Source: Cordylochernes scorpioides (Eukaryota; Arthropoda; Arachnida; Pseudoscorpiones; Chernetidae). Taken from it: a stretch of 64,000 nt of DNA. The position numbers and the translations under genes were made by a program. Of this stretch, positions 25,701 to 40,700 are shown piece by piece. The stretch lies in contig CP092886.1 in the NCBI GenBank assembly GCA_030710605.1, positions 164,341,302-164,405,301 on the forward strand, read 5' to 3'. Position 1 is the stretch's first letter. Each line of letters begins with the position of its first letter. The notes beneath the pieces were generated by a model, which ran no database searches, was not told where the DNA came from, and saw only the letters and a program-made list of their open reading frames with translations.

Positions 25701-28700
25701 TATGTCATTAATACAATACACACTTCAATGGTTATGAGAGATTGAAATAAAACATCCATATTTGATCTATTTCACATTTAAATAAAAGAGCTCGTGACCT
25801 TTTTGCCATTGGATATAATCAGAATACTCTAATAAATTTCGCAATTTTGAAAGAGTTACTTATGATAACAATCATCAAAAATACCTCTGCAGATCTTACT
25901 GCAATGATAAACATTTTCAGATGGAAGGGTTTTGCTCATCTAACAATTTAATCATTGCAGTAAGGTCTGCAGAGGTCATTTATGATGATAGTTATCAAAA
26001 GAAAAACATATATACGAAAAATGTGGAATTTATCGATATATGGCATTTAAAATTATAATTGCAATTGAAAGTCTCCTCCTTCATTTGAAAAAAAAAAGTT
26101 CAATCAATATTAAACTGTACTAAATTTTAACCTGGCACAAATGAATAATCTATGAGGTTTTTCTTTATCAAATACCTTAGATATTGTTACAATGGGATCC
26201 TATATTCGAGTAATGAGTAACTAGGTATTTATTAAGCATACTTATTTATTAAAATAACAATTATATTCTCACAATGAGTATCTTTTTTTAACGCTAGCTT
26301 TCAAGCGTTATTCGCTCTTCAACGGGCTTACAATAATATTGACTTGATCCCACCAGAAAAAAAAAAGATACTCATTGTGAGAATATAATTGTAATTTTAA
26401 TACTTTTTCACAATATTATCATGAATACTTATTTATTATTTTAGATTCGCTCAAGATATACAAAAGAAATTGTTATGAAATTATATTATTTTTATGAGTA
26501 ATATCTGAAAAAAATATATATATTTACAAAAAATAAAATATTACTATAAATTAATAAATTATACATATTCTAGGAAGCGCCACATTGGTAGTGTGGTCTT
26601 TATAATGAATGAAAAGGACATCCAAATATAAAGGACTTTGCAAGTCGTACTCGTACATTATAAGGCAAAACATTTTTTTTTTGCTTATCCCTAGTACACG
26701 TGGTACAGCCCATGATAATCATGGTGGGTAGTTAGCGACTGCCCTTTTACTGTAAGCGCACCACATGTCTACACATGTGTAAAGCAGTTCGACTTTGCAC
26801 TTACAAATATGCCAGAGCCCCGTTTGGTTACTTGCACTCGCTGGTGGGGTTGGACTTTTGCAAGAATCGGGGGCCATTGGAGCATTTTTTTTTAACAGAA
26901 AAAAGTGTCCAATGCGGGAATCGAACCCGGGTCATAGTGGTCGAAAACCAAACGGTTTACCAGCCTTCCACCGACCCCCCAAGGCAAAACATGAAGGAAC
27001 TCAATGCACCAAGTAAACTTCCAAAACTCTACGATGAAAACATAGTAGAGAATAAAAGAAACTATTTAGCGTTTTTTTTTTTTTTTTCGTTTCAAATATA
27101 CTACTGTCCTTACCGCAATGAAAAAAATATTGAGAAGGCCTGGCTCATCAGTAGTGAATCCTCCCCAGTAGTTTCCAAAGATTAATCTACACTACAAAGA
27201 TTTGCCATAAGGAATAAAAAATGCATTGTTTTGCTATGAAAACCTTCTCTTAAAAGATAAATATTTTTATTAAACAGAGGTTTAAAAACTAGCGTGACAA
27301 TAGGCGACTCTCTTCTGTTATCGTCCACAGCACATCCCATTTACCTCTTATTCACATTACCATATTTCTATAATCTACATTACCATAAATATTCCTAGCA
27401 CCTACTTTCAGATATAATGCAAGTTATTTTATAAACCTTTCGTGCTACATACATACTACCTTTATAATGAATAATATATTTTTAGTACATATCTTTTTAT
27501 TATTTCACGATTAACGCAAAGTTGAATCCATTTACACACACAAAATCAATATGCAACTTTTCTAGAGAATACATTCACAAAGAATCTTATCTATAAACGC
27601 GCCTTTATCTGTGTTGATATTAAAAAAAAAAACGTGTGATATGTTTAATCCATAAGATCATTTTTAAAATAAAGAAATATATATAGAGAAAGAGAGATAT
27701 GGATTTCTCAACAAAATATTAAATTTGAATCCTTCAATATTTTAAAGGAGAAAATCTCCTTGGCTTCGCAAAAACAATCCCCGGGCCCTAAGCCCCGTAA
27801 CAAGATCCAAACAGCGCGGTTGACACAAGGGCTTATGCCAAAACTAATTGGCGACGCTCGCTCCTCCCCGGCGCTGGCTCTTAATGAAAGCGTCCAGATT
27901 AGCTGAGCATCCGATCCAAATCTCTGAGCCTCTTAGCCGCTTCCGTGTTCCAGACTACGATCTGACACTCAGCCCGTCTCATTTCTATGCTTATACAATC
28001 ATTTGGAGAATTCGGAGAAAGCTGAAAAAAGGAATGGCTTAACAAGATCTTTTCTGTCTGGATATCTCAATTTGTGGCAATGTATTGCTCCTGGCTCAAG
28101 AGAAACCTAGATGCACCATTCTATTGAATTGAAACAAATTTACATATATATAGAATACTAACGTAAATATAAAAATGGTGAACACACAACATATTTCTTA
28201 CAAATTCTTCAATTCTTCACTCCATAATTATCTTGCTTAGGGGTCTTTGTCCAGATAAATCTCAAAATTCCGACTGTTCTTCTTCACCGAGGCGAAGAAT
28301 GCAGTTTGTAATCCCCACTTCATTCATAGAATCATCCAGTTGAGCTTCTTAATTAATTAATTGATTGTTCGGTGAAGTTGAGTCAGAGCTATGTTGTGGG
28401 GTCAACAGCTCCGCGATTGTTTGATTCAGCAAGAAGAGAACTTTAGTTAAAGTTTAGGTATTATAACAAGGGAAACATTTCAGAACTATTTATGTATCAG
28501 CATTTTAAATTTTTTTGAGTATTTCACCTTTTAAATTTAATTTAACGACATGTAAAAATGATTTAATATATATTATTGTACTTTTTGTGTGCTCACACAA
28601 CACACACACAAATCTGTGTGAGGAAATTTTAATTTTATTGAGCGTATGTTATCAATGATTTATATTAATTTCGATATACAATAAAAATGTTTTTGCATTT

Positions 28701-31700
28701 TAAAGAAAGAATAGATATATTAAAGGTGTGTGTGATGATAACCATGGTGGGTAGAGTGTTACGTCTGATTGTAATGTATCATACGCCTATACATAAAAAC
28801 ATCATTTTGGCTCTACTCTTAAAATATACTTGGTACTTGCCACGATTACCTAGTCTTCTGAATCCCTAGTGAAGTTAATCTTTAACAAGAATAAGGTGAA
28901 AATGCGAGAATAAGGTCAGCATACGCAATAATAAGGTGTGACCATGTAGGAGCCAGGTGAGAATACGCAAGAATAAGGTAAGCGTGCAAGAACCAGCGGA
29001 GCATGTAAGAGCCAGGTGAGCATGCAAGAATAAGGTGAGCATGCGAGAATAAGGTGAGCATACGCAAGAATAAGGTGAGACCATGTAAGAGCCAGGTGAG
29101 CATACGCAAGAATAAGGTGAGACCATGTAAGAGCCAGGTGAGCATATGCAAGAATAAGGTGAGACTATGTAAGAGCCAGGTGAGCATATGCAAGAATAAG
29201 GTGTGACCAGGTAAGAGCCAGGTGAGCATATGCAAGAATAAGGTGAGTCCATGTAAGAGCCAGGTGAGCATATGCAAGAATAAGGTGAGACCATGTAAGA
29301 GCCAGGTGAGCATATGCAAGAATAAGGTGAGACTATGTAAGAGCCAGGTGAGCATATGCAAGAATAAGGTGTGACCAGGTAAGAGCCAGGTGAGCATATG
29401 CAAGAATAAGGTGAGTCCATGTAAGAGCCAGGTGAGCATATGCAAGAATAAGGTGAGACCATGTAAGAGCCAGGTGAGCATATGCAAGAATAAGGTGAGA
29501 CCATGTAAGAGCCAGGTGAGCATATGCAAGAATAAGGTGAGACCATGTAAGAGCCAGGTGAGCATATGCAAGAATAAGGTGAGACCATGTAAGAGCCAGG
29601 TGAGCATACGCAAGAATAATGTGAGACCATGTAAGAAGGGTGAGCATATGCAAGAATAAGGTGAGACCATGTAAGAGCCAGGTGAGCATATGCAAGAATA
29701 AGGTGAGACCATGTAAGAGCCAGGTGAGCATACGCAAGAATAATGTGAGACCATGTAAGAGCCAGGTGAGCATATGCAAGAATAAGGTGTGACCAGGTAA
29801 GAGCCAGGTGAGCATATGCAAGAATAAGGTGATCATGCAAAAATCAGCGAAGCATGTAATAGACAGGTGAACATGCAAGAATCGTTTAAAAACATAGGAG
29901 CATTTAACTGAAATGCAAATTAAAAAATAATGGTTTTTATTAATATTTAACTATTCACAAAGGCTTTCAAAATCAGGCACACACATATATATTGTTTAAA
30001 CAAAAATTCTAAAATCGATAACAGAAATAAAAAATTATATTTTAAATATTCAATTATTTGCAAATATATTTACATATATTACACATGCAGTACTTTAATG
30101 GGGATAAATGCAAATATAGGGTATTCTGTGATACCACCGTTCTTTCGGGTGAACATTAAATCGTATATTTAAGTGTGGAAAAAAAGGTGTAGCGACATCT
30201 GCGCATGTTTACATTGGACGCCATTCAGGGAGTAAAATCAAGGAGTGAGCAAGTTGCGGTGCCAAATCCCATCTTAATCCCCGGCAATTAGAGCTGCGGT
30301 GATAGATGGTGCATCGATCCGCAGTGAGATTCCTGCGGTTGGTGAACAGCTCACACATGCACATCTCGCAAAACATTAGTTTCTTTCAGGTACCATCCAA
30401 TGATCATCTTTCTGACGGATAGAAGACTGCCTGCTCCGAAAGAATAGCTCAAATAAGACATTGTTTCCTGAGATTTCAATATTTTAAAGAATATATTTTT
30501 CATAATTTCTCAAATTGCCTCACTAGATTGGGTCTAACTCTTTCCCGGAGAGAGATGATAGGCTTTCACTTTATACGCGTGGAAAATACTATCGTTTAAG
30601 ACTTGATGGTGGAATGCAATCCACATTTAGCAATTAGATGATTCAAAAATAGCTTGCCTATAGGCAAAAGTTTTAGAATTTATCACGTAGATATCTGGTA
30701 TTAAATATTTTGAAAAATATATTACTGAAAAAAATATATACATGTTATTTTTTATTTAAAAACATTAATCGCCTCGTATAATAAACAATCGTATAAGGGA
30801 TCTTTATGAGCAAAATGAATGTTAAACAAATTGTTATCATTGTCTATCAATGGACTCAATGTCGTTTTTGTTCATATGCGCATCACTCAATACTCAGCTG
30901 ACAAATTTTCACTATTCCGTTCTGTAACGAGTTGGACATGCTTACGAATTATCTCTAGAGATTCTCTCTATACGTTGGATGAAACAACAAGACACCAACT
31001 TGATATTTATCTGAAAGACATTTTAATGGTCGCGCTTAGAGGATTTCACTTTGAATATCAACGTAAAGGGCATAAAGTTTGATTTATAAAATATTCTAGT
31101 ATATATAAAGCTACTTGCCACCATGTACAAGTTATTTCAAAGTTGATTTAAATGATAACGTACCCCTTACATAATGATAACTGTTCTCCACAGTGACGTT
31201 ATCAATTTCTTAAAAATCCAATATTTCAGATCATATTTCAGCATTTCCATTTTCCCATACATTCTATTATTGCGATTGTTTATTTATTTGAATTCGCTAT
31301 TTTAATAAATCATATTTGTGTGTGTATGCTTTATATTCAAACAAGAAATATTTCCGATCTCCGAACACTAAATACACATTGAATATTTGATATTATCCGT
31401 GTTTACTTATTGCTTCTAGTGTTCAGATCAGGTTAAAGAACTGCCAATAAAATGGTCTCCAAAATAAGCATTTTATCACAAATATCAAAGATGCTCATGG
31501 AATTGTGCGTTTTAGAATATTTGAAGCAAGAAAATGATTATTCTTTGAGTATGAAAGCTTGTAAAAAATAGGAGCTTACCCGCTATGATTATTAATTTGT
31601 TTATTTTTTGCTTTGTCGTCTGTTTTGCACAAGTTGAATCTGGTTAGAAAATGTATAAAAATTAGATGAATCTTTTGTTGCCTTAAATACGAGATAATTA

Positions 31701-34700
31701 ACTCGTTTCTATATATATCTAAAAATGTTTAATTTTTAATAAATTAATTTTATAAATCTGAGAGTTGTCTTCAAAAACGATCCAACATACGTAAATTGAT
31801 TTTGAATTGAACAGAAAATATCATTCATCGAGACCGTAATGCAATATATTGGAGCAAATACACAAAGTAGTAGAATATGTAAAACAAATGTGAAAATGTG
31901 ATTACGGTGTAAATAGTGGTACGGAAAGAACCACGGACTGCTCCATATGTGGGGAATCCGTTCAAGAAACGCCGCCTTTTGAAAAAGCGCCGGTTTAATC
32001 AATCAATTTATTGAGAAGCCATTAAAGGCTGTTATCGATTGTCCTCTGAAATCCCACACCTCGTGCCGGCTTGTCCCTGGCTCTTCTTTAAACCGCTTCG
32101 ATAAATCTTCTTTTTGACGAGGTCGGGGTGTTTATAGGGTACTGGGTTAGAAATATTTTACTGTTACATTCACAGTGCGTCTCATTTAAGTCATTTTTAT
32201 TCACAATATGTGTGTGTGTTGTGTGTTATTAATTTGAAATCAGTTAATAAAATAACACACTATTATTTTGAAATATTGATTTGAAGATGGCAATATATTG
32301 ATTTATTAGTAAATAATAAATAGCCTTTTACTACACATTTAATTACACTGCGTGACATTGAAAATGGAACACCAAGAAATAGTGCCAGAAAATTATGCAA
32401 ATTTCAGGGTAGACGCGCCTAACCGAGTTATGCGAATGATGTAAAATGCGCAGCTCTCGTGCGCACATGGAGTAAGATATAAGGGAAGGAACTTGCAGAA
32501 AGGACAGTATTCGTGTCGTTATTTCTTCAAGGAAAATCATTGTAGAAATTTTGTTCTTGTGTCAAAAGACACGTGTAATAACAGAGAATGCCAGGTCATC
32601 GTAAACGGAGGCAGTTCAAGCAGACAGACGCTTTTACGAGGGGCATGGTGATCGGACTGAAAAGGGCAGGTTGGTCCATACGTCAAATCGCAGCTGATAC
32701 ACACCTTGGTGCGTCCACGGTGCACCGACTGTGGAGAAGATGGTTGGAACAAGGAAATGTGGCAATTTATAGGAATGTCGGTGCAACCAGAGTGACGTCA
32801 GCACGTGTGGATCGGCGTATCCTTCGACAAGCAGTGGCGGCCCCACAAGCCACTTGTACCGCCATCCTGCAACATGTGCAAGACACCCTAGATCATTCCA
32901 TCTCGACCAGAACCATTTCCCGTCGATTGGTTGCTAATGGCTTGCACTCATGCCGTCCGCTAAGAAGACTGCCATTGACCCCACCGAATAGGCGCCAACG
33001 TTTGGAATGGTGCCGGGCTAGATCGATGTGGATGACGGAATGGCACAGGGTCGTGTTCTCAGATGAGTCGCGTTTCTGCTTGTCCAGTGATAGTCGCCGT
33101 GTGCGCGTGTGGCGTCGACGTGGAGAAAGGTCCAATCCGGCAGCAATTGTGGAACGCCCCACCGTGCGACAACGTGGAATCATGGTTTGGGGCGCAATCG
33201 CGTATGATTCCAGGTCACCTTTACTTCGTATTCAGGGCACTATGACGGCCCAACGATACGTTGATGATGTGCTGCGACCGGTGACACTCCCCTACCTTCA
33301 GGGGGTACCCAATGCCCTTTATCAGCAGGATAACGCCCGACCGCACACTGCTCGCATTAGCCAACAAGCTCTGCAAGATGTACAGATGCTTCCCTGGCCA
33401 CCGTACTCTCCTGATCTCTCACCAATCGAGCACGTCTGGGACATCATTGGACGCCGTTTGCATGCCTTGCCACAGCCGCGTTCAGAAGACGAACTGTGGC
33501 AAATGGTTGAGAGGGAATGGAGAGCCATCCCTCAGGACGCCATCCGTACTCTGATTGACTCTCTACCTAGACGTGTTGCTGCGTACATCGCCGTCCGCCG
33601 TGGTCCTACTTGCTACTAAGCCGACGCCGTTCTCGCTCTGTATTATGACTATCATTTTGAAATAAAGATCACTTATTGTTCGTCCCTGTCTCTCTCTGTC
33701 TGCCGAGTTTCATCACTTTCTGGCCACTATTTCTTGGTGTTCCATTTTCAATGTCACGCAGTGTATATAACACATAAAGTTAAAGGGAGAGGTGCCTCTT
33801 ATGGTACTGATTTATATGCCAACACATTCGATAAAATACGTACACTCACCCGATGTCGCCCGTCGTCTGTGTGTGTGTGTTTTTTTTTTTTAAGGAGACA
33901 TGCAATTTTCTTCACATTTGTTATCTCGTAGGTCTTCAATAAAGGTCACTGTGTATCAAATATCTTTCAGAGTTATTGTCTGAATCCCGATATAAATGCT
34001 AAAATCTACAAAATCCTTAAGTTTGTCCATGAGTGTACGTTTTACTTTTTTTTTTAATCAGTATATAAATGCTTGATGTGGCTGAAGACCAGGAGAGACA
34101 AATCTATATTTTGTTACTTATAACAACTCATGTTTTTCGCAAAGCGTTTCTTCATTAAAATATTCTAAAAATAACGAAATTTTAGTAAAATTGCTCTTCT
34201 TCAGGCTATCCATGTTGGCGATCACTACCAGGATGACTGTGCGCAGAGAGCTCGGAGCCCAGCTGCCCCGTTTGCGGCCAGGCCCTCCGCCCTGCGGACT
34301 TCCACGCCCACCTGCAGCTGGAGCTGGAGCGACTCACGAGCCTGGTGAACAGGTCGGTTCCCCGCGCTCTGACACACTATTGACTCTTCTTTATTCACCT
34401 ATAGCGCACTCCCTGATTAGAAGCCAAGTTTCTCTTCACCCAAAGCTACCTTCTCACACCGCCCAACGTAGTACCGACGAGAGCTATAAACAGTAAAAGG
34501 AATAAACCTGAAACGTTATCTAGGCCCATAGATATAAAGCGAATAGAACAAAGTTACAAATTGACTTATAAGAGCTATAACTTAAGCTACATGTGGGACA
34601 GCTGTAAATGTCATGTTAGGTACATAGTCTATATATCTTATTACACACACATATTGGAATCAAATTGGATTTGCGGGAATGTTATTAAAGACTTCTGAAA

Positions 34701-37700
34701 AACACGCCACCAAAGTTTTTCTTGTTTATTGATCCAGATAGAGAGCAGGCTCTCCAGCCACGATCTATCTTGATTGAAGAGTTCCATCTTTCCAGCTGTC
34801 TGGATCAGTAAAAAAGAAAATTTTGCGTGGTGTTTTCAAAAAGTCTTTAATATATAATTTTGATAGAATAAATACTAAATAATGGGAGTGAATACATATT
34901 TTCGATTTCTATATTGTGGAAAAAAAGGAAGGTAGTTATAAAATGACTACCAACATAATGCCCCTTATTGAGAAGATTTTCGAACAAAGAATTCAGTTCT
35001 ATACCACGCACCGACATGGTGACAACAACATGACATAAAATTTAATCGGACACCATATTCGTTCGGACGGAGGGCGACGACATTGTAACCTACATTATTC
35101 TCAGGCGATAAAAGGCAGCGGCTGGAGAATGGGCACAAGTCTTCCTTTCACCAAGTGACTGCCGCCGACTAAGTTCCGAGACAAGGTTAAAGGTCCGCAT
35201 TGTGCCGCTGTGAGCTCAGGTGCCCCTCCTCAAAGGAGAACATCAATTGACCCCTCTGGGGAACCTCACGCACTTCCTCCGCTAATATCTCATGGTTTGT
35301 TTGCTCATCGCGGAAAGGCTTGTGGAGGTCAACATTTTAATCCTATTCTTTGGCGAGTTAGCTCTTGTAATTTACATGTTAGATCGAATGCCACATTTTC
35401 TCTATTCTCGCCTATTTATCATCTGTAATTGTTCCACATTTTCATCAAAATAGCAGAGAACTTCCATAATTCCTTTAAAATTATTCAATTTTAAAACTTT
35501 TTTTTCTATAAGACATTTATATATTTACCATATAATCACTAATGCAGAGCTACCTTTCGTATCGAATACTTAAAAAAAGCACTATCATGAATTTTCAAAA
35601 AGAAAACGTTTGTAATGATGAAATAACACTAGGGCCCTTTTATACTCAAACATAATAATACAAAAATGACTTATTTATATTTAAAGTATTGTTTAAAATT
35701 ATATATATAATAAAAATATTAGAGTCAAGCTCTCAAATATTCAAAATAAACGCATTCAACTTTTACAAAAATTTCCATTAGGTTTTAAAAATCTAATGGA
35801 TCAAGTCCACTGGTGAAATATTCATAGAAAGGAAAGATCTCTAATTCTATAAAAAGAAGAAGAAGAGAGTTGTGTAACGGTGGAGTGGGTGTTGTTGCAG
35901 AGGCCGGGGTGGAGGAGGCTCCTCTCCGCCCTCCCGGGTACGTAGAAAGCTAAAAATCTATTTCCCCTTCTCCCGACTCTAATGCGGCCAGATTAGGACG
36001 GCGGGGATATATAGATTTCTTGTTGACTTAATGCTGCTTTCAACGGTTTATCCCCCTTTAATTCTCCCAAATGGGGCCGAAGGGGGTACGTGAGCGAGGA
36101 TAAAGGGAGAAACGCCTGCATTAAGCTAAAATGTTAATCTTTTTTTTTTTTCTTCTTTTAAACTTTCACTCTTTTTTTTCCATCATTGTTTATTTCGAGA
36201 GAGCTAGAGATGATTAGAATCAAAAAGAAAACAATAAAGCTTTTTAGTGGGTAACATATGGCCGTAATCTCACCACTGATGCCCATTTTTTGCGTCTCGG
36301 GATGACACGGTGCAAGTATAAATCTCCCCGGGACTCTTGTTTAATGGGAAGTGCGGGGCGTGCGCCGCCTCCAAATCTTCACCGCCGCTCAAATTTATAT
36401 CGCAGCTGCCTTCAAATGTCACAGCCCTGCTGCTTGTTGACGGCCCCAGCAACTAGTTAAAGTGAATTCCAATATCAATAGGCAGCGCCTTCCTACAGAA
36501 GAATGACAATTTGTATTTACTCCATTTGCCAAGTATAAAGAATTTTCTATTAAACGTTTTATTTGAAAGTTTGCGGTTTGGCGTTAGGTTCGCCCATTAT
36601 ATACATTTGGGTGTAAATTGATGTAAGAATTCGAAACATTATACTGAATTGATTACTACTTATCATATTTATGCTTGAACGTATATACATGTATATTAGT
36701 TTCAACCGAATTTATTAAACCAAACCTGCGTCTAACTGAAAATTCGAAGTTTCAGCCTGTTAAAGGTCTCATATGGGGATTTCAATTTTCTAAGAAGGAT
36801 ACTTGTAATATACATATATAGAGTCAATGTGGAGACCACACTAGAATCTAGCTGAATGTGTCATCCAATGTGGCAATACACATGTGTAAAAGTCAAGAAT
36901 GTTTTAAACAATTCAATAGATAGTATATAAAAGATATGCGTGTTTGCTGCTTTTCTTCATTTTTGTCGTTTTACAGCATTTTCACTTATGAAATCATTGT
37001 TAAAACTTTTCTTCAATTGTATTCACAAGTTTTTAAAATCCCCGTCTGTCGTATAATATTTTCAACAGTTCTATAGAAACAAAATTTTATCGTAATAAAA
37101 AAATTAAATAATAAAAATATATATATTTTAAAGCATATACGGGTCCTAAACTCCATACCATAATTTTTATGAAACCAGTAAACAGCCAAATCGGAGAAGT
37201 TTTAAGATTGTGAAAAAAAATAGGTTTTAAAAAGTTGCAAAGTTACATTGATGACTGTGCAGTCCACTCCGAGCCCGGCCGAGAGCGAGCTGAAGCGAGG
37301 GCTGTACGGTGACAAGCCGGAGTCCCGCTGGGAGGTACGTATACGACACGTTGACATTCCGGTGTCCAGTTAACACGTGGTGGTGCCCAGACCTACCAGC
37401 GAGTGCGGGCAAATCGCCAAAACCGCTTAAACGGTAAGTTCACATTGTGACATCTCGTCAAACATCGTCAAACAATGCTATTGAATCCCCTTTATTCCTA
37501 CACAGTAATCTACACTTATGGACTAAACTTAGGAAAGTTGAAAGTCTTTGGTGTCGCCCGTCGTCTATTTTTTTATGAAGACAGAGACAATTTTGTTCAC
37601 ACTTGGATATCTCGTGTCTTCAATAAAGGGCACTGTATATCAAATATATTTCAGAGTTATTGTCTGAATCTCAATATACATGCTAAAGGTACAACTTATA

Positions 37701-40700
37701 TAAGTTGTGTCCATGAGTGTAATTTATATCCTTAAGCCCATTATCAACAACAACTTAGTTCTTCCGTGTGCGCCATTCGCTCCATACGAACTCTACAGGC
37801 CACGCCTCACTGCCATGTATGTTGTATAGCAGAGTCTATTTTAAGCGGACACTCAAGAAACCGAGAAAAACATCTGGCTAACACACTTATTAGGCAGCCA
37901 CTGGCCCACGTGTAGCATTCAACAGGCTTCGACATAGGAAAATTTCGCTTCTAAAGCGGTTTTTATTTACTATATATTTAATGTCAACGTTTTTATTTCT
38001 CTTACAAACATTTTATTTAGTGACATCTATGAAAATGGAATGTTATCATTTCTCACAAATATTATTTACTAACATCTAGAAATTGTAGAGTGTAAAAAAT
38101 TCGCCAATATAAAATATATATTTAGATCATTTATGAAGTAAAAGATATTGAAAGCTAAAACTTCTTGAACGCATTCACTTGGGCTCCCAAGATAGAAAGA
38201 ATACCAAAAAGATTGTTCGTCTATACCTATGCTAAAATTGGAACGATACAGAGAATATTAAAATGGTCCCTGCGCAAGGATCACACGCAAAATCGTGAGG
38301 GTTTCAGAAGATAATTTCCAGAGAGGACTATCGGGAGATATCTTTCGCCTATCATAATCAACTTGACCCCCCGCGGCAAATTAATATTATTTAGAGCAAC
38401 ATTTTGAAAGAAATGATAACGTTAACATTTGGTGTAATTTCTTAGGTCATATTTAAAACAGATAAAACTTGATACACATAAAAAGTGAAAACATTTAAAG
38501 GAATTTATTTATGTGTTTTTAAAGCGGGAAGAGGGACTCTTTTCAGTAAAAAACCATTAAGAGGAAAATGAGAATTGCTGAGAATTAGTCTCTGTTACCT
38601 TTTGTAAAAAGAGACAAGTTTCACATATTAAGAAATGTTAATGCGATATTAGAGAAATTAACCCATTCGCGAAAAAGTGGAATACAAGATCGATATTAGT
38701 TTTGTAATTGCAAGTATATACGTATTCAGATTTCTCTTACGTTAATTTAGAGAACTATAGGAAGCGCCAGAAATCTGAATCTAGCTGCAATTCATGGATA
38801 CCCACTGCTTTAAAATATATTTGTGTGTGTGATTTAAATAGCATATATAAACGATTTCATATATATAATGAATACCACCTTCTCCCGCAACTTTTTGTTA
38901 TAGCTATATACTTATATATTCCTCGAATATATGGAACACATTCTATAATAATTATTGTGTGATTCATATAACATATACAATTTCATATATATGCAACTCT
39001 ATGTTATAACTATATACTATATATATATATATATCCCGCAAATAAATATGTAAAATTCTATAATAATTATTTAAACGATCGGGCTTATTTTGGATTAAAT
39101 AAATATTTTATTTCCAATATTTCAATGTACCAATCGTTTATCTTTTTATCCGTTTTTTTTAAGGCACGAAATCGCGTGTTGCAGTTAAAAACCTCGTAAA
39201 AGATGTACGATTGTTCGATCGAAATATTGGAAATACAACAATTATTATAATTTAAGCTAAAATGAGCCCTATCTTTAAATATATATATATATACATACAT
39301 ACAAAGTTTATCATTCTCTTTATTATTATCTCATTTAAAATACATCATTGTTTTAAATCGCTGTGAACTTCATGCTCCATGACAAAATCTTCACACCTTG
39401 TGTCATGCTTAAAAGACAATTACTGCTCAGCTCGCGTCTGCTCGAGCCGTCGCAGGAAATGCCCTGAGGAGATTGCCTGCACGGTCTGTGCTAAACCTTC
39501 AAGTCCGTGTCCTAAAAAGGTGAGTCCATCTTGCTTAGTTCCTCCGAAATGTACTTCAATATAAGCTGAGGGTCTAACATGACCTTGCATTGAGCTGCGA
39601 GTCACACAATCCCCGTCTTTGTGGCAGTTGCTAAAGAGCGAGGCTCCAAGAGAATGGCCAGCTTTCAACTTCCCAAGTAAGTTCCTATCTTTGACACAAA
39701 CACACACACTATATCGGAATATAAAAGTTCTTTGAAACAAAAATAATAAAGCGCTCTAAAAACATCTTTTTTCAGATACAGTTTTATTTGAAAGTTAGAA
39801 AAGAAACTGAACGACTCTATCTCGATAGCTTATACACACTTTTAAACTAAATTCTAATATATTTAGTGTTCATATATATATACGCAACAAATCTACGTTT
39901 ATAAAATGGTTCAATAATGGATATAGCTATATTTATAATTAGGTGATATTATGAATATACAATATATCAACCGTGCTAAGGCCAACACTCCACAATCCTG
40001 CTGGTGCCCAAGATGTAACGCGCAGCAAATGTTTCCCTCAGTTTTCCACCTGGAACCTGCGCACACGAAGCCCGTCTACCAGGAGGACGAGAACCAAGAT
40101 CTCAATGTGGACGACGATGACAGCGCCACCTATGGACAGCCCCAGTATCCTTCCTTCCAATATATTTAAATAACTTCGTTATTTCTCTCAATCTCTCCTA
40201 TAGCTTCTCTTCCTCTCAATCCTATAGCTTCTCGTCCTCTCAATTCTATAGCTTCTCTTCCTCTCAATCCTATAGCTTCTCTCCCTCTCAATTCTATAGC
40301 TTATCTTTCTCTCAATCCTATAGCTTCTCTTCTTCTCAATTCTAGAGCTTCTCTTTCTCTCCATCCTATAGCTTCTCTTTCTCTCAATCCAATAGCTTCT
40401 TTTTCTCTCAATCCTATAGCTTCTCTTCTTCTCAATTCTAGAGCTTCTCTTTCTCTCCATCCTATAGCTTCTCTTTCTCTCAATCCTATAGCTTCTCTTC
40501 TTCTCAATTCTAGAGCTTCTCTTTCTCTCCATCCTATAGCTCCTCTTTCTCTCAATTCTATAGCTTCTCTTTCTCTCAATCCTATAGCTTCTCTTTCTCT
40601 CAATCCTATTAGCTTATCTTTCTCTCCATCATATAGCTTCTCTTTCTCTCCATCCTATAAGCTTCTCTTTCTCTAAATCCTATAGCTTCTCTTCCTCTAA

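Noticed and set aside
26905-26980. Functional tRNA gene on the minus strand
   Set aside because: A and B boxes are present but no acceptor stem closes, and it is the head of a 307-bp element with an A-tail and target duplication.
28875-29878. ORFs of 181-321 codons resembling Cys-rich secreted repeats (CSPGSYMVSPYSC)
   Set aside because: Product of the 42-bp minisatellite; all three minus frames are open in turn, which a real gene would not show.
2225-29880. Tandem repeats as a CRISPR array
   Set aside because: Units are directly adjacent with no unique spacers, and the sequence is eukaryotic.
32588-33619. ORFs at 32634, 32893, 33063, 33312 and 33322 overlapping the transposase
   Set aside because: Out-of-frame shadows of the 343-residue transposase.
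34191-34496. 101-codon Pro/Gly-rich ORF over exon 3
   Set aside because: Different frame from the conserved CPVC...HAH peptide; GC-rich exons give shadow frames.
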